Source of the DNA: Methylobacterium dankookense
Lineage (GTDB): Bacteria; Pseudomonadota; Alphaproteobacteria; Rhizobiales; Beijerinckiaceae
Direction of reading: 5' to 3'
Assembly: GCF_902141855.1 (NCBI RefSeq)
Contig: NZ_CABFVH010000012.1
Span: 58,169 to 122,168, forward strand
DNA: 64,000 bases
Below are positions 50,902 to 59,779 of the stretch, piece after piece. How positions within the stretch are numbered: position 1 is the first letter of the stretch; each line of letters opens with the position of its first letter. Position numbers and translations under genes: made by a program. The notes below the pieces were generated by a model that saw only the letters and a program-made list of their open reading frames with translations, had not been told where the DNA came from and did no database searches.

Positions 50902-52859
50902 GGCGCGCCCTTCTCGCTGGAGCCACCGGAGAGGCGCCCCGGAACGGAGAAGCGGTCGCTCTCCGGCGCAGTGCCGCGCCCGCGCTCGGCTTGCTGATCC
51001 TGCCAAAGCGTTCCCTGGGGGGGCGAGCCGAGGCTCTCGGGCTTGTCGAGCCCATTGTAGCCCGGGAGCAAGGCGTAGCCGTACCGCTCGTAGGGCATCG
51101 CACCGGCGCCCGGCACGCGCCGCGCCACGAGGGGCGGACGCGCGGTCGCGGCATCGCGCGCGTAGGCTCCGCCGGCGGCAGCCTCCGCGAGCGCCCGCTG
51201 GACCGACGCCGGCGGATACCGCAGGGGATTGTCGAGGGGCACGGCCAGGGGGAACTCGTTGCGCTGCACGGATGGCGGCTTCACCTCGGCCTTCGCGCCG
51301 ATGCTGGTCGCGTCCGGCCGTGGCACGCGGCCATAGGCGGGGGCCTCGGGCTTCGGCTCGGGCCGGGCCGCCGCGGTGGCGGCCGCGCGAGCCGGTGCGG
51401 CCTGCTGCGCGCAGGGCAGCGGAGGGCCACCGGGATCCTCGCGGAACAGAAGGTCGACGACCTTGGGGAACAATCCGTCGTAGCGGTTGATCACCTCGAG
51501 ATAGGGGCGCTGCCGCTTCAGCCGCTGCAGGGTGAGCGCGTAGCCGAACACCGTGGTTTCGCTCGGCATCCAGGCGACCGCGCGCTGGAACCATTCGAGC
51601 GCGGTATCGAACTGGCAGGAATTGTAGGCGTACCACGCCAGACCCTGGGCACCCTCGCCGGACGTGCTCGCGATCACGACCATGGCGTAGCGCTCGATCC
51701 GGGCCGGCTCGATGAAGGGCGGCGTCGCGAGCGTCAGCTTGCGCTCAAGGATGTCGATGAAGAGAAGCTCGTTGCCCACGAAGCGGTCCCGCCAGGCATA
51801 GGCGACCTCTTCGGCCTCGCGCAGCATGTTGAGTTCACGCAGGGTGTGGGCGAGGCCGTGTGCGACCATCGCGTCGCCGCCACGGGCGATCGCCAGCTTG
51901 AACCACTCCAGAGCCTCGCGGAACTGGCGGCGCTTGTAGGCGTACCAGCCGAGCAGGCCCGTCTGGCTCGGGTCACCGATCTTGCGGGCATAGGCCTGGA
52001 AGGCCGTGAGATCCGCCAGCGTCGGCGTTTCGGCCGGCTCGTCGTGGAGAAAGGCGGCGATGCGGGCGCGGGTGATGTCGAGTCGGATCGCCTCGAATTC
52101 CGAGCCCCCCTGGGGCTCCTTGCGGCCCATGGCGATGAGGCGCTCGGCCTGATCCATCTTGAGATGGGCCATCGCCTTCTGGATCGTCGCGAGCCGTGCG
52201 CCGGAATCGCTGCTGCCGTCGAGGACGGACTTGTAGAGGGCGAAGGCGTCCTCGGACGCTCCAGCGGCCGCGAGGGCGTCCGCGATCGACCAGATGCTCT
52301 CCACATCCGCCGGATCGAGGGCGCTCGGATCGGCACGGTAGAGGGCGACGACCTCCTCCGGGCTCTTAGCCGCGGAGGTCCTGACGCTGCTGCGGAACTC
52401 TGCCCGACGCAGCTTGCGCGCAAGCTCCTCGGAAGGCTGCCAAGAGGGCTCGAGCGAGCGCCGCGCCGCGATCGCAGCGCGCAGGTCCTGGAAGCGGCCG
52501 GCCGTGAAGAGGTCCCACAGGGGCGCCTCCTCGGGCGGGCTCGGCTGCAGGCTGTCGAGGTCGGCCGGCTCGGTCCAGCCCGGATAGAGCCGCTTCAGGC
52601 GCGCGATCTCGGCCTTCATCCGGGCGGTCTGCTTCTGGGAGGCGTAGTAGCGCAGCGCGCTCTCGTCGACCATGCCGGGCGTGCCCGCGGTCTCCGGATC
52701 GACCACGATCGCCGGAGCGCGGGCTCCGTCCCCGTAGACGATGCGCGGCGCCGGTTCCGGTGCCGACAGCGTGCCCTGGGCAGCAGCAGGCGCGACCGCG
52801 AGCAGCAGGGCGGCGACGGCCGCGGGACGGCGAGAGCGCGCCCTCACGACTTGAGGCAT
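50898..52859 (-). CDS. Periplasmic TPR protein of the cellulose operon (BcsC/BcsK-like, no barrel)
   Basis: 653 residues. A signal peptide ends near residue 28 (LLLAVAPAAAQG). The middle (about 95-480) consists of TPR-like helical hairpins: GLLGWYAYKRRQFREALEWF, AHTLRELNMLREAEEVAYAW and GLAWYAYNSCQFDTALEWFQ. The rest is Pro/Ala-rich linker, and the C-terminus (SVPGRLSGGSSEKGAP) shows no beta-strand pattern or terminal aromatic. E. coli BcsC is about 1150 residues with a C-terminal barrel, so only the TPR half is here. Overlaps bcsZ by 16 bases and BcsN by four. Confidence 0.8.
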   Translation of the reverse strand: MPQVVRARSRRPAAVAALLLAVAPAAAQGTLSAPEPAPRIVYGDGARAPAIVVDPETAGTPGMVDESALRYYASQKQTARMKAEIARLKRLYPGWTEPADLDSLQPSPPEEAPLWDLFTAGRFQDLRAAIAARRSLEPSWQPSEELARKLRRAEFRSSVRTSAAKSPEEVVALYRADPSALDPADVESIWSIADALAAAGASEDAFALYKSVLDGSSDSGARLATIQKAMAHLKMDQAERLIAMGRKEPQGGSEFEAIRLDITRARIAAFLHDEPAETPTLADLTAFQAYARKIGDPSQTGLLGWYAYKRRQFREALEWFKLAIARGGDAMVAHGLAHTLRELNMLREAEEVAYAWRDRFVGNELLFIDILERKLTLATPPFIEPARIERYAMVVIASTSGEGAQGLAWYAYNSCQFDTALEWFQRAVAWMPSETTVFGYALTLQRLKRQRPYLEVINRYDGLFPKVVDLLFREDPGGPPLPCAQQAAPARAAATAAARPEPKPEAPAYGRVPRPDATSIGAKAEVKPPSVQRNEFPLAVPLDNPLRYPPASVQRALAEAAAGGAYARDAATARPPLVARRVPGAGAMPYERYGYALLPGYNGLDKPESLGSPPQGTLWQDQQAERGRGTAPESDRFSVPGRLSGGSSEKGAP

Positions 52860-54007
52860 GACGGGTAACGCATTCGGGCGGCCGCGAGCGCGAGCAGATG
52901 AAGGGTTGCCGGATAGTAGTTCTGATCGCCCTGGACCGTCTTCAGGCCGCTCGGGAAAGGTGTGTTGTCGACCGCGCAGGCGACCAGCGCCGGAATGGCC
53001 GTGTAGCCGGGCTCGGTCAGCCACTCCACCGGCCGCCCGTCCCGCGTGTCGACGATGGGAAGCCGCTCGCGGTCGATCCCGCTCCAGAGCGTCTGGAATG
53101 CGGCGTAATCCTCCGGCCGTCCGACGCCGGCCCAGGCCAGGTAGAGCGGGATGCGGATCGCGTTGTAGGAGAACAGGGCCGGGAAGCCGTCGGCCGGCCG
53201 CAGCTCCTCCTTGGCCGAGATCCATTCGGTGGGCAGGCTGCTCGGTCCGAACCGGGACGCGCGCAGGAAGGCCAGTCCGCTCCGGACGAGGGCCGGCCAG
53301 TCGTATTCGGGCGCGACGATGCTCAGGCGCTGGAAGGCCGGAAAGATCCAATAGGACAGGTTGATGAGCGGCCCGTCCGGGCGGGTGGGGGGGGCGAAGC
53401 CGGAGACGGCGGGCAGCAGGAGCGCCCCGCGCGGATCCTTGAACAGGATGGACTTGCGCCCGAACTCGACGGCGATCCGCCGCGAGGCGGTCCTGTAGGC
53501 GGCCTCGCCCCAGGCCTCGGCCGCCTCGAGGAGCGCCCAGGCGACGAGGATGTCGCCGTCGGTGGCGTTGTTCATGTCGGCGACCGCCGGGCGCTGATCG
53601 GGCGACCAGCGCCAGGCCAGGAGCTCGTCCGAGCGCACCATGAGGTTCGCCCGGGTCCAGCCCCAGATCCGCTCGAAGGTCGGCCGGTCCCCGGCCGCGA
53701 CCGCCAGGAGCATGCCGTAGCCCTGGCCCTCGCTGTGGCTGATCATGCCGTTGGCCGTATCGATCACGCGGCCCTGCTCGGTGACGAAGCGGGCGCGGTA
53801 GGTCCGCCAGGCCTCGTCGTCGCCGAGGGCGCCCGCGAGCAGGGGGCCGGATGCGGGACGCGCCGGCGCCTCGGCGCGGGGCGGACCGGGCAGAGCGGTG
53901 GCGGGCGGCACGGGGCTGCTCTCCTGTCCCGCCGCCGCGGCGCAGGACAGCGCGAGCGCCGCAGCGACGGCCGCGGCCCGGCTTCCGGACCGGTTCGGGC
54001 GCGTCAT
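52844..54007 (-). CDS. bcsZ: Endo-1,4-beta-glucanase BcsZ (GH8)
   Basis: 387 residues, exported (signal residues 8-27). GH8 cellulase of bacterial cellulose operons, which trims chains in the periplasm. The acid is the Glu of GMISHSEGQGYGMLLAVAAG near 90, the base-side Asp is in NNATDGDILVAWALLEAAEA near 147, and INLSYWIFPAF and FSYNAIRIPLYLAWAG are family stretches. The ATG at 54007 overlaps the bcsB stop (ATGA). Complete length for the family. Confidence 0.94.
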   Translation of the reverse strand: MTRPNRSGSRAAAVAAALALSCAAAAGQESSPVPPATALPGPPRAEAPARPASGPLLAGALGDDEAWRTYRARFVTEQGRVIDTANGMISHSEGQGYGMLLAVAAGDRPTFERIWGWTRANLMVRSDELLAWRWSPDQRPAVADMNNATDGDILVAWALLEAAEAWGEAAYRTASRRIAVEFGRKSILFKDPRGALLLPAVSGFAPPTRPDGPLINLSYWIFPAFQRLSIVAPEYDWPALVRSGLAFLRASRFGPSSLPTEWISAKEELRPADGFPALFSYNAIRIPLYLAWAGVGRPEDYAAFQTLWSGIDRERLPIVDTRDGRPVEWLTEPGYTAIPALVACAVDNTPFPSGLKTVQGDQNYYPATLHLLALAAARMRYPSCLKS

Positions 54008-56637
54008 GGGTTCCTCCGGCCGAGATGGCGCACGAGGCCGGTGGTGGCGAGGCCGAGGCAGACGGCCATGGCCAGCGTCATGCCCACATAGGCCGCCGGG
54101 TTGAGCGAGAGCCAGGCGGCCGAGACCAGACGCAGGTTCGGCAGGCTCCGCGCCCGCGTCTCGATCAGCCCGACGCGCTCCGGCTGCACGAGGCTGAGGC
54201 TGCCGTCCGAGGCGTCGAGGAAGGCGGCCCGCCCGGTGAGCCGGGTCCAGACCACCGGATCGACGAGACAGGACACCGAGGCCTTCAGCATGGAGGGATT
54301 GGGCGCGGTGACGAGGATCGTGCTGTCGGTGAGGCGGGCGCCGCCACGCTCCGCCAGGATGAGGGAGGCCCGCGGATCCGGGCGCATGGCGGAGGCTGGG
54401 GCCTGCATCCGGCCCGCCAGGGCGTCGGCCGCCTCGCGGGTCCCCCGCGCGAGGGTCTGCCAGGCCTCCGACAGGATCTGCGTGATGGAATTGGCGCCGC
54501 GCAGCGACTCGTCCCAGCGGGCGACGAGTTCCTGGTCGCTGGCCGGCGGCGCGGGCGCCGTGCGGGGTGGGGGCTGCGGCGCGGGCGTCGACTGCGGAGT
54601 CGGCACCGGCGCGGCGGCGACGCGGACCGGCACGGCCGCGGGCGGCAGGGCGCAGCGCATCGGCAGGTTGCGGCGAAGCCGGTCGAGGGTCAGCACGCCC
54701 TCGGCCCCGAACGGTCCGGGCGTGGCCACGGTCTCGGCGCGCCCCTCCCAGATCCGGCGGATCTCGTCCGGATCGAGCCCGACCGCCTCGAGGACGGCGG
54801 GGTCGAGGGCGCGCGCGGGCGCCACCACGAGATTCGCGCCGCCGCCCCCGGTGCGCAGGTCGGAGACCACCTCGAAGTCGATGACGCGGTCGGCCGCCAT
54901 GGCGAGCCGGGCCGCGAGGGTCGCGGCGGCATCCGCCGAATCCCGGTCGGGCGTCGGCAGGACGAGGCGCGGACGCGGGCCCGGCGCCACGAACGGCACG
55001 GCCCCCGCCTTCACGGCGGCGAGGTCGGGGCTGCGCACGGCCCGGGCGAGCGCCGGGATCTCGAGACGGGTGCGGTCGAGGAACAGGAAGCGGGCCTGCC
55101 GGGCGGCCGGGGAGAGCGTGTCGCAGGCGCGGTCCGCGCCGGTCGGAAGCTGTGCGCTGATCTCCACCCGGTTCAGGCCCGGCCGCCACAGGCTCAGGGG
55201 CAGGGGGATCGCCGTGTCCTCGAAGACCTCGCCGCGGGAATAGGGCAGCGGCACGCTCGCGGCGTTGCGCCCGTTGATGTCCACGACGATCTGCGCGCTC
55301 GGATCGAGGCCGGCCGCGTAGCCACCCGCGAGGTGCAGCATCACCTTGCCGTAATCGGCGGGGACGAAATCGGCCGGGAAGCGCAGCTCGAACCCGATGC
55401 GCAGGAGGCGCCCGCTGAACTCGCGGCTGGCGATGCCGAGGGCTTGCAGGCCGAGGCTCTCGCCGCCGAAGACCTCGTAGCCGCGGGTCAGGGGTGCGAG
55501 CACCGCCCCGGCCGGGGTGCCGGCGGAGGGGCCGGCGCTGTCCCGGGCCGCGGCGAGCTGCGCGATCGCCCGGTCGACATCGTCGCCGCCGGCTCCGGTG
55601 ACGACGAGGGTCGGCGCCCGGTTCGCCCGCGCCGGCAGCAGGGCGAGCCGGGGACCGCCGATCGGCCCGACCTCGTCGGCGCCGTCCTGCCCGCGGATCT
55701 CGGCCGCCGTCCCGACCAGGAGGTTGACGCCGATGCGGCCGGTGAGCGGAGGCCCGAAGGTCACGGCCGGCCGCGCGAGGCGACCCACGAGGGCGACCGC
55801 CTGCACGGCGCCGATCATCCGCCCCAGCCGCTCGAGGCTCGGCTTCTCGCCGAGCAGGACGCCGACCGGCAGCGCCCCGCTCTCGTCCGGTTCCAGGGCC
55901 GCCAGGGAGCGCACGTCGAGATCGGCCGCCGGGGCCACGACGAGGCCCGAGCGCGAGGGGTCGATCTGCGTCCAGAGCTCGTAGGTGGCCTCGGTCGAGC
56001 AATCGACCCGGTGGCGCTGGCTCGCCGTGAACGTCACCGCGTTGTAGCCGCCCCGCAGCACGCCCTCGGGGATCGTGAACTCGACCACCTTCACGGCGCC
56101 GGGCGCCTGGATCCGCGTCCAGCCGACCTTCGTGCCGTTGACGAGCCCGGTGAGCTCCGAGAATTCCGGCGCCACCGAGATGGCGGAGAGGTAGGAGACG
56201 CGCAGGCGCGCCGCCCCGCGGGCCTGCGCGTCCGTCAGGTAGACGGGGAAGCGCAGCACGTCCTCCTCGCCGGACAGGCGGTAGCCGCGGGTGCCGGCCG
56301 GCAGGCGCCGGGCCGCCGGGATCGTCGCCTGGACGGGCGCGCGCCGGGCCGCCTCCGCGCCCCCCTCGGCCGGCGCGGGCTTTGCTGGTCCCGCGGGGCC
56401 GGCCGGTCCCACGGAGCTGGCCGACCCCGCAGTGTTGGCCGGTCCCGCGGGCTGGGCGGGCACCCGCAGGGCATCGCCGGACGGCGGCACCGTGAGCCGC
56501 TCGGCCGGCCCCGAGCCGAGGAAGCTCTGCGCCGCGGCGCCGAGGTTGGCCGGGCCGGTCCAGCCCAGGGCGAGGCCGGCCGCGAGGGCGAGGGGGCGCA
56601 GGCGGCACCGGAGCAGGGAAGCGCGGGCTCGGATCAT
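54004..56637 (-). CDS. bcsB: Cellulose synthase regulatory subunit BcsB
   Basis: 877 residues. A signal sequence (ALAAGLALGWTGPANLGAAA) leads into a periplasmic protein with carbohydrate-binding and flavodoxin-like domain pairs: GYRLSGEEDVLRFPVYLTDA, GGYNAVTFTASQRHRVDCST, LNRVEISAQLPTGADRACDT. The C-terminal helix (AAYVGMTLAMAVCLGLATTGLV) anchors it next to BcsA and completes the glucan channel. A repeat-like Ala/Gly/Pro stretch (PAGPANTAGSASSVGPAGPA) occupies residues 60-90. Ten bases separate it from bcsA. Confidence 0.93.
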   Translation of the reverse strand: MIRARASLLRCRLRPLALAAGLALGWTGPANLGAAAQSFLGSGPAERLTVPPSGDALRVPAQPAGPANTAGSASSVGPAGPAGPAKPAPAEGGAEAARRAPVQATIPAARRLPAGTRGYRLSGEEDVLRFPVYLTDAQARGAARLRVSYLSAISVAPEFSELTGLVNGTKVGWTRIQAPGAVKVVEFTIPEGVLRGGYNAVTFTASQRHRVDCSTEATYELWTQIDPSRSGLVVAPAADLDVRSLAALEPDESGALPVGVLLGEKPSLERLGRMIGAVQAVALVGRLARPAVTFGPPLTGRIGVNLLVGTAAEIRGQDGADEVGPIGGPRLALLPARANRAPTLVVTGAGGDDVDRAIAQLAAARDSAGPSAGTPAGAVLAPLTRGYEVFGGESLGLQALGIASREFSGRLLRIGFELRFPADFVPADYGKVMLHLAGGYAAGLDPSAQIVVDINGRNAASVPLPYSRGEVFEDTAIPLPLSLWRPGLNRVEISAQLPTGADRACDTLSPAARQARFLFLDRTRLEIPALARAVRSPDLAAVKAGAVPFVAPGPRPRLVLPTPDRDSADAAATLAARLAMAADRVIDFEVVSDLRTGGGGANLVVAPARALDPAVLEAVGLDPDEIRRIWEGRAETVATPGPFGAEGVLTLDRLRRNLPMRCALPPAAVPVRVAAAPVPTPQSTPAPQPPPRTAPAPPASDQELVARWDESLRGANSITQILSEAWQTLARGTREAADALAGRMQAPASAMRPDPRASLILAERGGARLTDSTILVTAPNPSMLKASVSCLVDPVVWTRLTGRAAFLDASDGSLSLVQPERVGLIETRARSLPNLRLVSAAWLSLNPAAYVGMTLAMAVCLGLATTGLVRHLGRRNP

Positions 56638-56647
56638 CGGGCCGCCG

Positions 56648-59176
56648 TCATGCCTGGCCCGTGCGCGGGCCGGTCCGTCCGGACAGAGCGCGCTCGTTCT
56701 CGTAGTCGAGCATCTGGCGCACCCAGTCGCCCGTGGGCTGGGAGCCGACTTGGCTGGCTGCCTGGCCGGCTGCCTGGCCTGCGACGTGACCCGGGACTTG
56801 GCCTGCGACGTGGCCCGGGACTTGGCCTGCGCCTTGGCCCGCGATCTGGCCTGCGCCTTGGCCCGCGAACTGGCCCTCCGTCGCGGCCGGCACCACGGCC
56901 CGCTCCGCATGGCCGAGGGGCGATGCCGGCCTCAGGTCGGGCAGGGGCGCCCCGGCCGGCGCCTGCTCGGGGGCGTCGTAGATCGGGGATTGCGCCGTGA
57001 GGGCCGCGAGCGCGGCGGGCCGGGCGTCCCCGGCGAAGGCGTAGCGCAGGGCCCGCAGGGGCTCGACCAGCCCCCACCAGACGAACTGGAGGGTGCCCGT
57101 GAGGATGTCCTTGTGGCGGCGGCGGCGCAGCTGGAAGCGCCGCATCGCCTCGGCGTCGCCGTACATCAGGCCGGCGAGCGCCACGTAGTCCTGGCTGCGC
57201 AGCGCGTCGAAGGCGAGCCGGCAGACCGCCTCGTCGCCGCTGCGGCTGACCGTCTCCAGGGTCACCGCGAGCGCCCCGCCCGGGCGCGCCCCGGCGACCG
57301 GCGTCACGCTCAGCGATCCCGCCGACCGGCGATGGCCCGCACCGGCCGGCAGGAGCGCCGCCGGCATGCGGATCGTGCAGGCCTCCGCCGAGACCCGCTC
57401 GATCGCCACGTCCACCACCCGGTCGCTGAGGGTCAGGCGGCCCTGGCGGCGGACCGGCAGCGAGGGCGTCCGCTCGGCCTGGCGCCGCTCGGCGCAGACC
57501 CCGAGGGCGGCCCCCGCCGTCAGGAGGTTGAAGAAGTTCCACAGCCCGACGACCAGCATCAGGTTGGTCACGCCCGGCTCGAACAGGTAGCGCCATGCCG
57601 CCACGCCGCAGCCCACCAGCAGCAGGGCATAGACGGCGAAGAACGGGAACGCCGCCGAGGACAGGTGGTCGTGGTCGAGCGACACGCCCTTGTCGGTCAC
57701 GTTGAAGGTCGGCTTGCGCGGCGACAGGACCACGGAGCCGATCGCCTTCACCAGGTACAGGCCCTGGACATACTCGTAGAGCTCCGAGACGAAGGGCCAG
57801 CGGAACTTGCCGTAGACGTAGTTCTGCATCATCAGGTTGATGACGATGTAGGTCGCCGTGTAGGCGATCGATTCATCGACGCTGGCGACGAAGATCTTCA
57901 AATCGAAGAAGATGTGCAGCAGCGGCGCGAACATGAAGATCAGCCGCGGCACCGGAAAGAACCAGAACGTCATGCTCGACAGGTAGGCGACCTTCTGGAT
58001 CGGCTTGAGGCCCTTCTGAAAAGCGGGATTCTTGAGCAGCAGGATCTGGAACATGCCCTGGCACCAGCGCGAGCGCTGGCCGATGAAGGCCGACAGGGTC
58101 TCCGGCTGCAGGCCGGCGATGAGCGGCTTGTCGACGTAGGCGCTGGTCCAGCCGCGGGAATGCAGCTCGAAGGCGGTCTCGCAATCCTCGGTGATGGTCA
58201 TGCCGGAGAAGCCGCCCGCCTCGTCGAGGGCCGAGCGGCGCAGCAGGGCCGCCGAGCCGCAGAAGAACGAGCCGTTCCACTTGTCGAGGCCGGCCTGCGT
58301 CACCGCGTAGAACATCTCGTTCTCGGAGGGCATGCGCTCGAAGGTGCGCAGGTTCCGCTCGATCGGGTCCGGGTTGAGGAAGGCGTGCGGCGTCTGCACG
58401 AGGAAGAGCTTCGGGTCCTCCGCGAAATATCCGATGGTCTCGCTGAGGAAGGACCGGAACGGGACGTGGTCGGCATCGAGCACCACCACGATCTCGCCCG
58501 TGGCGAAGGCGAGGCCGTTGTTCAGGTTGCCCGCCTTGGCGTGCGCGTTGCGGGCCCGGGTGAGGTAGCGGGCGCCGAGATTCTCGCAGAGCCCCTGCAG
58601 CTCGGCCCGGCGGGCCCGCGCCGCCGCGGCCTTCTCGGGGTCGGGATCGGCGCATTTCTGGTCGGTGCCGCCGTCGTCGAGGAGCCAGACCGTGAGCTTG
58701 TCGGGCGGGTAGTTCATCTGCCGCGCCGCAGCCAGGGTCATCGCCAGGATCGAGGCGCCCTCGTTGTAGCTCGGCACGAACACGTCGACGCTCGGCAGCG
58801 CGGCCGCCGCCGCGGCGGGGGGCGGCCGGCGCCGGAGCGGCTCGGCGTTGATGATCAGGCTCACGAACAGGATGAAGACGCAGTAGAGCTCGCCGCAGAG
58901 CAGGAGCAGGCCGAAACCGAAGCTGACGGGATCGCCCGGCGAGGGCAGCGTGTCGGTGAGGCGCCACAGGATGTAGCGGAGCACCACGAGGCTCCCCAGG
59001 GCCAGGAACACGAAGCGCGTGCGCGGCCCGTCGAGGAAGACCCAGAGAAGCACCATCGCCGCCATGGCGGCGAGGCTCATCGCGAGCTGGTTCTGGGTGC
59101 CGACGGGCTGGCTCAGGAGGACGAGGCCGGCGGCCGTCGTCCCCATCCATGCCAGCCACCGCACCGCACCGATCAC
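56648..59176 (-). CDS. bcsA: Cellulose synthase catalytic subunit BcsA
   Basis: 842 residues. GT2 synthase with eight membrane helices and the full catalytic set: DDG 167-169 (VWLLDDGGTDQ), DAD 234-236 (VVLDADHVPF), TED 329-331 and QRSRW 367-371. The following PilZ-like part keeps an RxxxR (RQAER) near residue 565, but the second D-x-S-x-x-G motif reads IERVSAEACTIR, so c-di-GMP binding may be weak. The C-terminus has a Gly/Gln/Ala-rich octapeptide repeat (56776-56871) not present in typical BcsA. First gene of the operon bcsA-bcsB-bcsZ-TPR-bcsN. Confidence 0.94.
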   Translation of the reverse strand: MIGAVRWLAWMGTTAAGLVLLSQPVGTQNQLAMSLAAMAAMVLLWVFLDGPRTRFVFLALGSLVVLRYILWRLTDTLPSPGDPVSFGFGLLLLCGELYCVFILFVSLIINAEPLRRRPPPAAAAAALPSVDVFVPSYNEGASILAMTLAAARQMNYPPDKLTVWLLDDGGTDQKCADPDPEKAAAARARRAELQGLCENLGARYLTRARNAHAKAGNLNNGLAFATGEIVVVLDADHVPFRSFLSETIGYFAEDPKLFLVQTPHAFLNPDPIERNLRTFERMPSENEMFYAVTQAGLDKWNGSFFCGSAALLRRSALDEAGGFSGMTITEDCETAFELHSRGWTSAYVDKPLIAGLQPETLSAFIGQRSRWCQGMFQILLLKNPAFQKGLKPIQKVAYLSSMTFWFFPVPRLIFMFAPLLHIFFDLKIFVASVDESIAYTATYIVINLMMQNYVYGKFRWPFVSELYEYVQGLYLVKAIGSVVLSPRKPTFNVTDKGVSLDHDHLSSAAFPFFAVYALLLVGCGVAAWRYLFEPGVTNLMLVVGLWNFFNLLTAGAALGVCAERRQAERTPSLPVRRQGRLTLSDRVVDVAIERVSAEACTIRMPAALLPAGAGHRRSAGSLSVTPVAGARPGGALAVTLETVSRSGDEAVCRLAFDALRSQDYVALAGLMYGDAEAMRRFQLRRRRHKDILTGTLQFVWWGLVEPLRALRYAFAGDARPAALAALTAQSPIYDAPEQAPAGAPLPDLRPASPLGHAERAVVPAATEGQFAGQGAGQIAGQGAGQVPGHVAGQVPGHVAGQAAGQAASQVGSQPTGDWVRQMLDYENERALSGRTGPRTGQA
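56776..56871 (-). repeat. Four 24-bp repeats coding octapeptides in the BcsA C-terminus
   Basis: Units 56776-56799 and 56800-56823 differ by one base; 56824-56847 and 56848-56871 form a second near-identical pair. Read on the minus strand they give FAGQGAGQ, IAGQGAGQ and VPGHVAGQ twice. The reading frame is preserved. Confidence 0.9.
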
Positions 59177-59779
59177 GCCTGCCTCTCCCGAACCGCCGTC
59201 AGGCCCACCATCGGCTTACGACAATTCCCTGATGAGGGCATGCTGACAATGCGCTGCATCTCGAACAGTGTGGATCCTGCGCAACGCCCTCCCTCGTCAA
59301 CCGAAGCAACGTCGCGACGCTCCTCAGATCGGGCGGCGGTGATCGATCATGCGTAACAGCGGGTTAACTTCGATGCACCCGGGGCGATCACGTGCACGCG
59401 CACGCGTTGCCTTCCCAGATTCATGCCCCGGCTCACGAAATTCGCATGGAATGCAATCGCGGCCTGGATCGCGCCGCCCGGCAGGGCTCCGGCCTGCGGA
59501 GCCTGCCTGAGCGGCTCGGCCGACCAAACCACCTCATCCTGCGGCGCTCGGCGACGGCCGAGCCTCGACGGAGGCCTCCAGGCATCTCGGAGCCTTCTGG
59601 AGGCCTCCTTCGAGGCCTCCGCTTCGCTGCGGCACCTCAGGATGAGGTCGCGGAGGGGATCAGCGGCGTGAACGCCTGCGCGATCCCCTCAAACAGGCTC
59701 TCAGGATGAGGGGGAGGTGGATGGGATGAACCGAGTCTCCGCAGGACGATCAGTCGATCGATCCCGCTCGCACGGGCTC
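59177..59779. other. Long intergenic region between bcsS and bcsA, carrying an inverted-repeat element
   Basis: About 600 bases upstream of the cellulose operon. Bases 59531-59648 form an element bounded by ACCTCATCCTG and CAGGATGAGGT (11-bp perfect inverted repeat) with GCTCGGC/GCCGAGC (59546-59563) and two GGAGGCCTCC palindromes plus a related one inside. The bcsA promoter must lie in the 59180-59500 part; no operator was identified. No gene seen. Confidence 0.6.

Noticed and set aside
53851..59356. Very long open frames on the plus strand opposite bcsB and bcsA (about 1000 codons each)
   Set aside because: They are antisense shadows of the cellulose genes. Their translations are Arg/Gly/His-rich with no domain, while the minus strand shows complete catalytic motifs.
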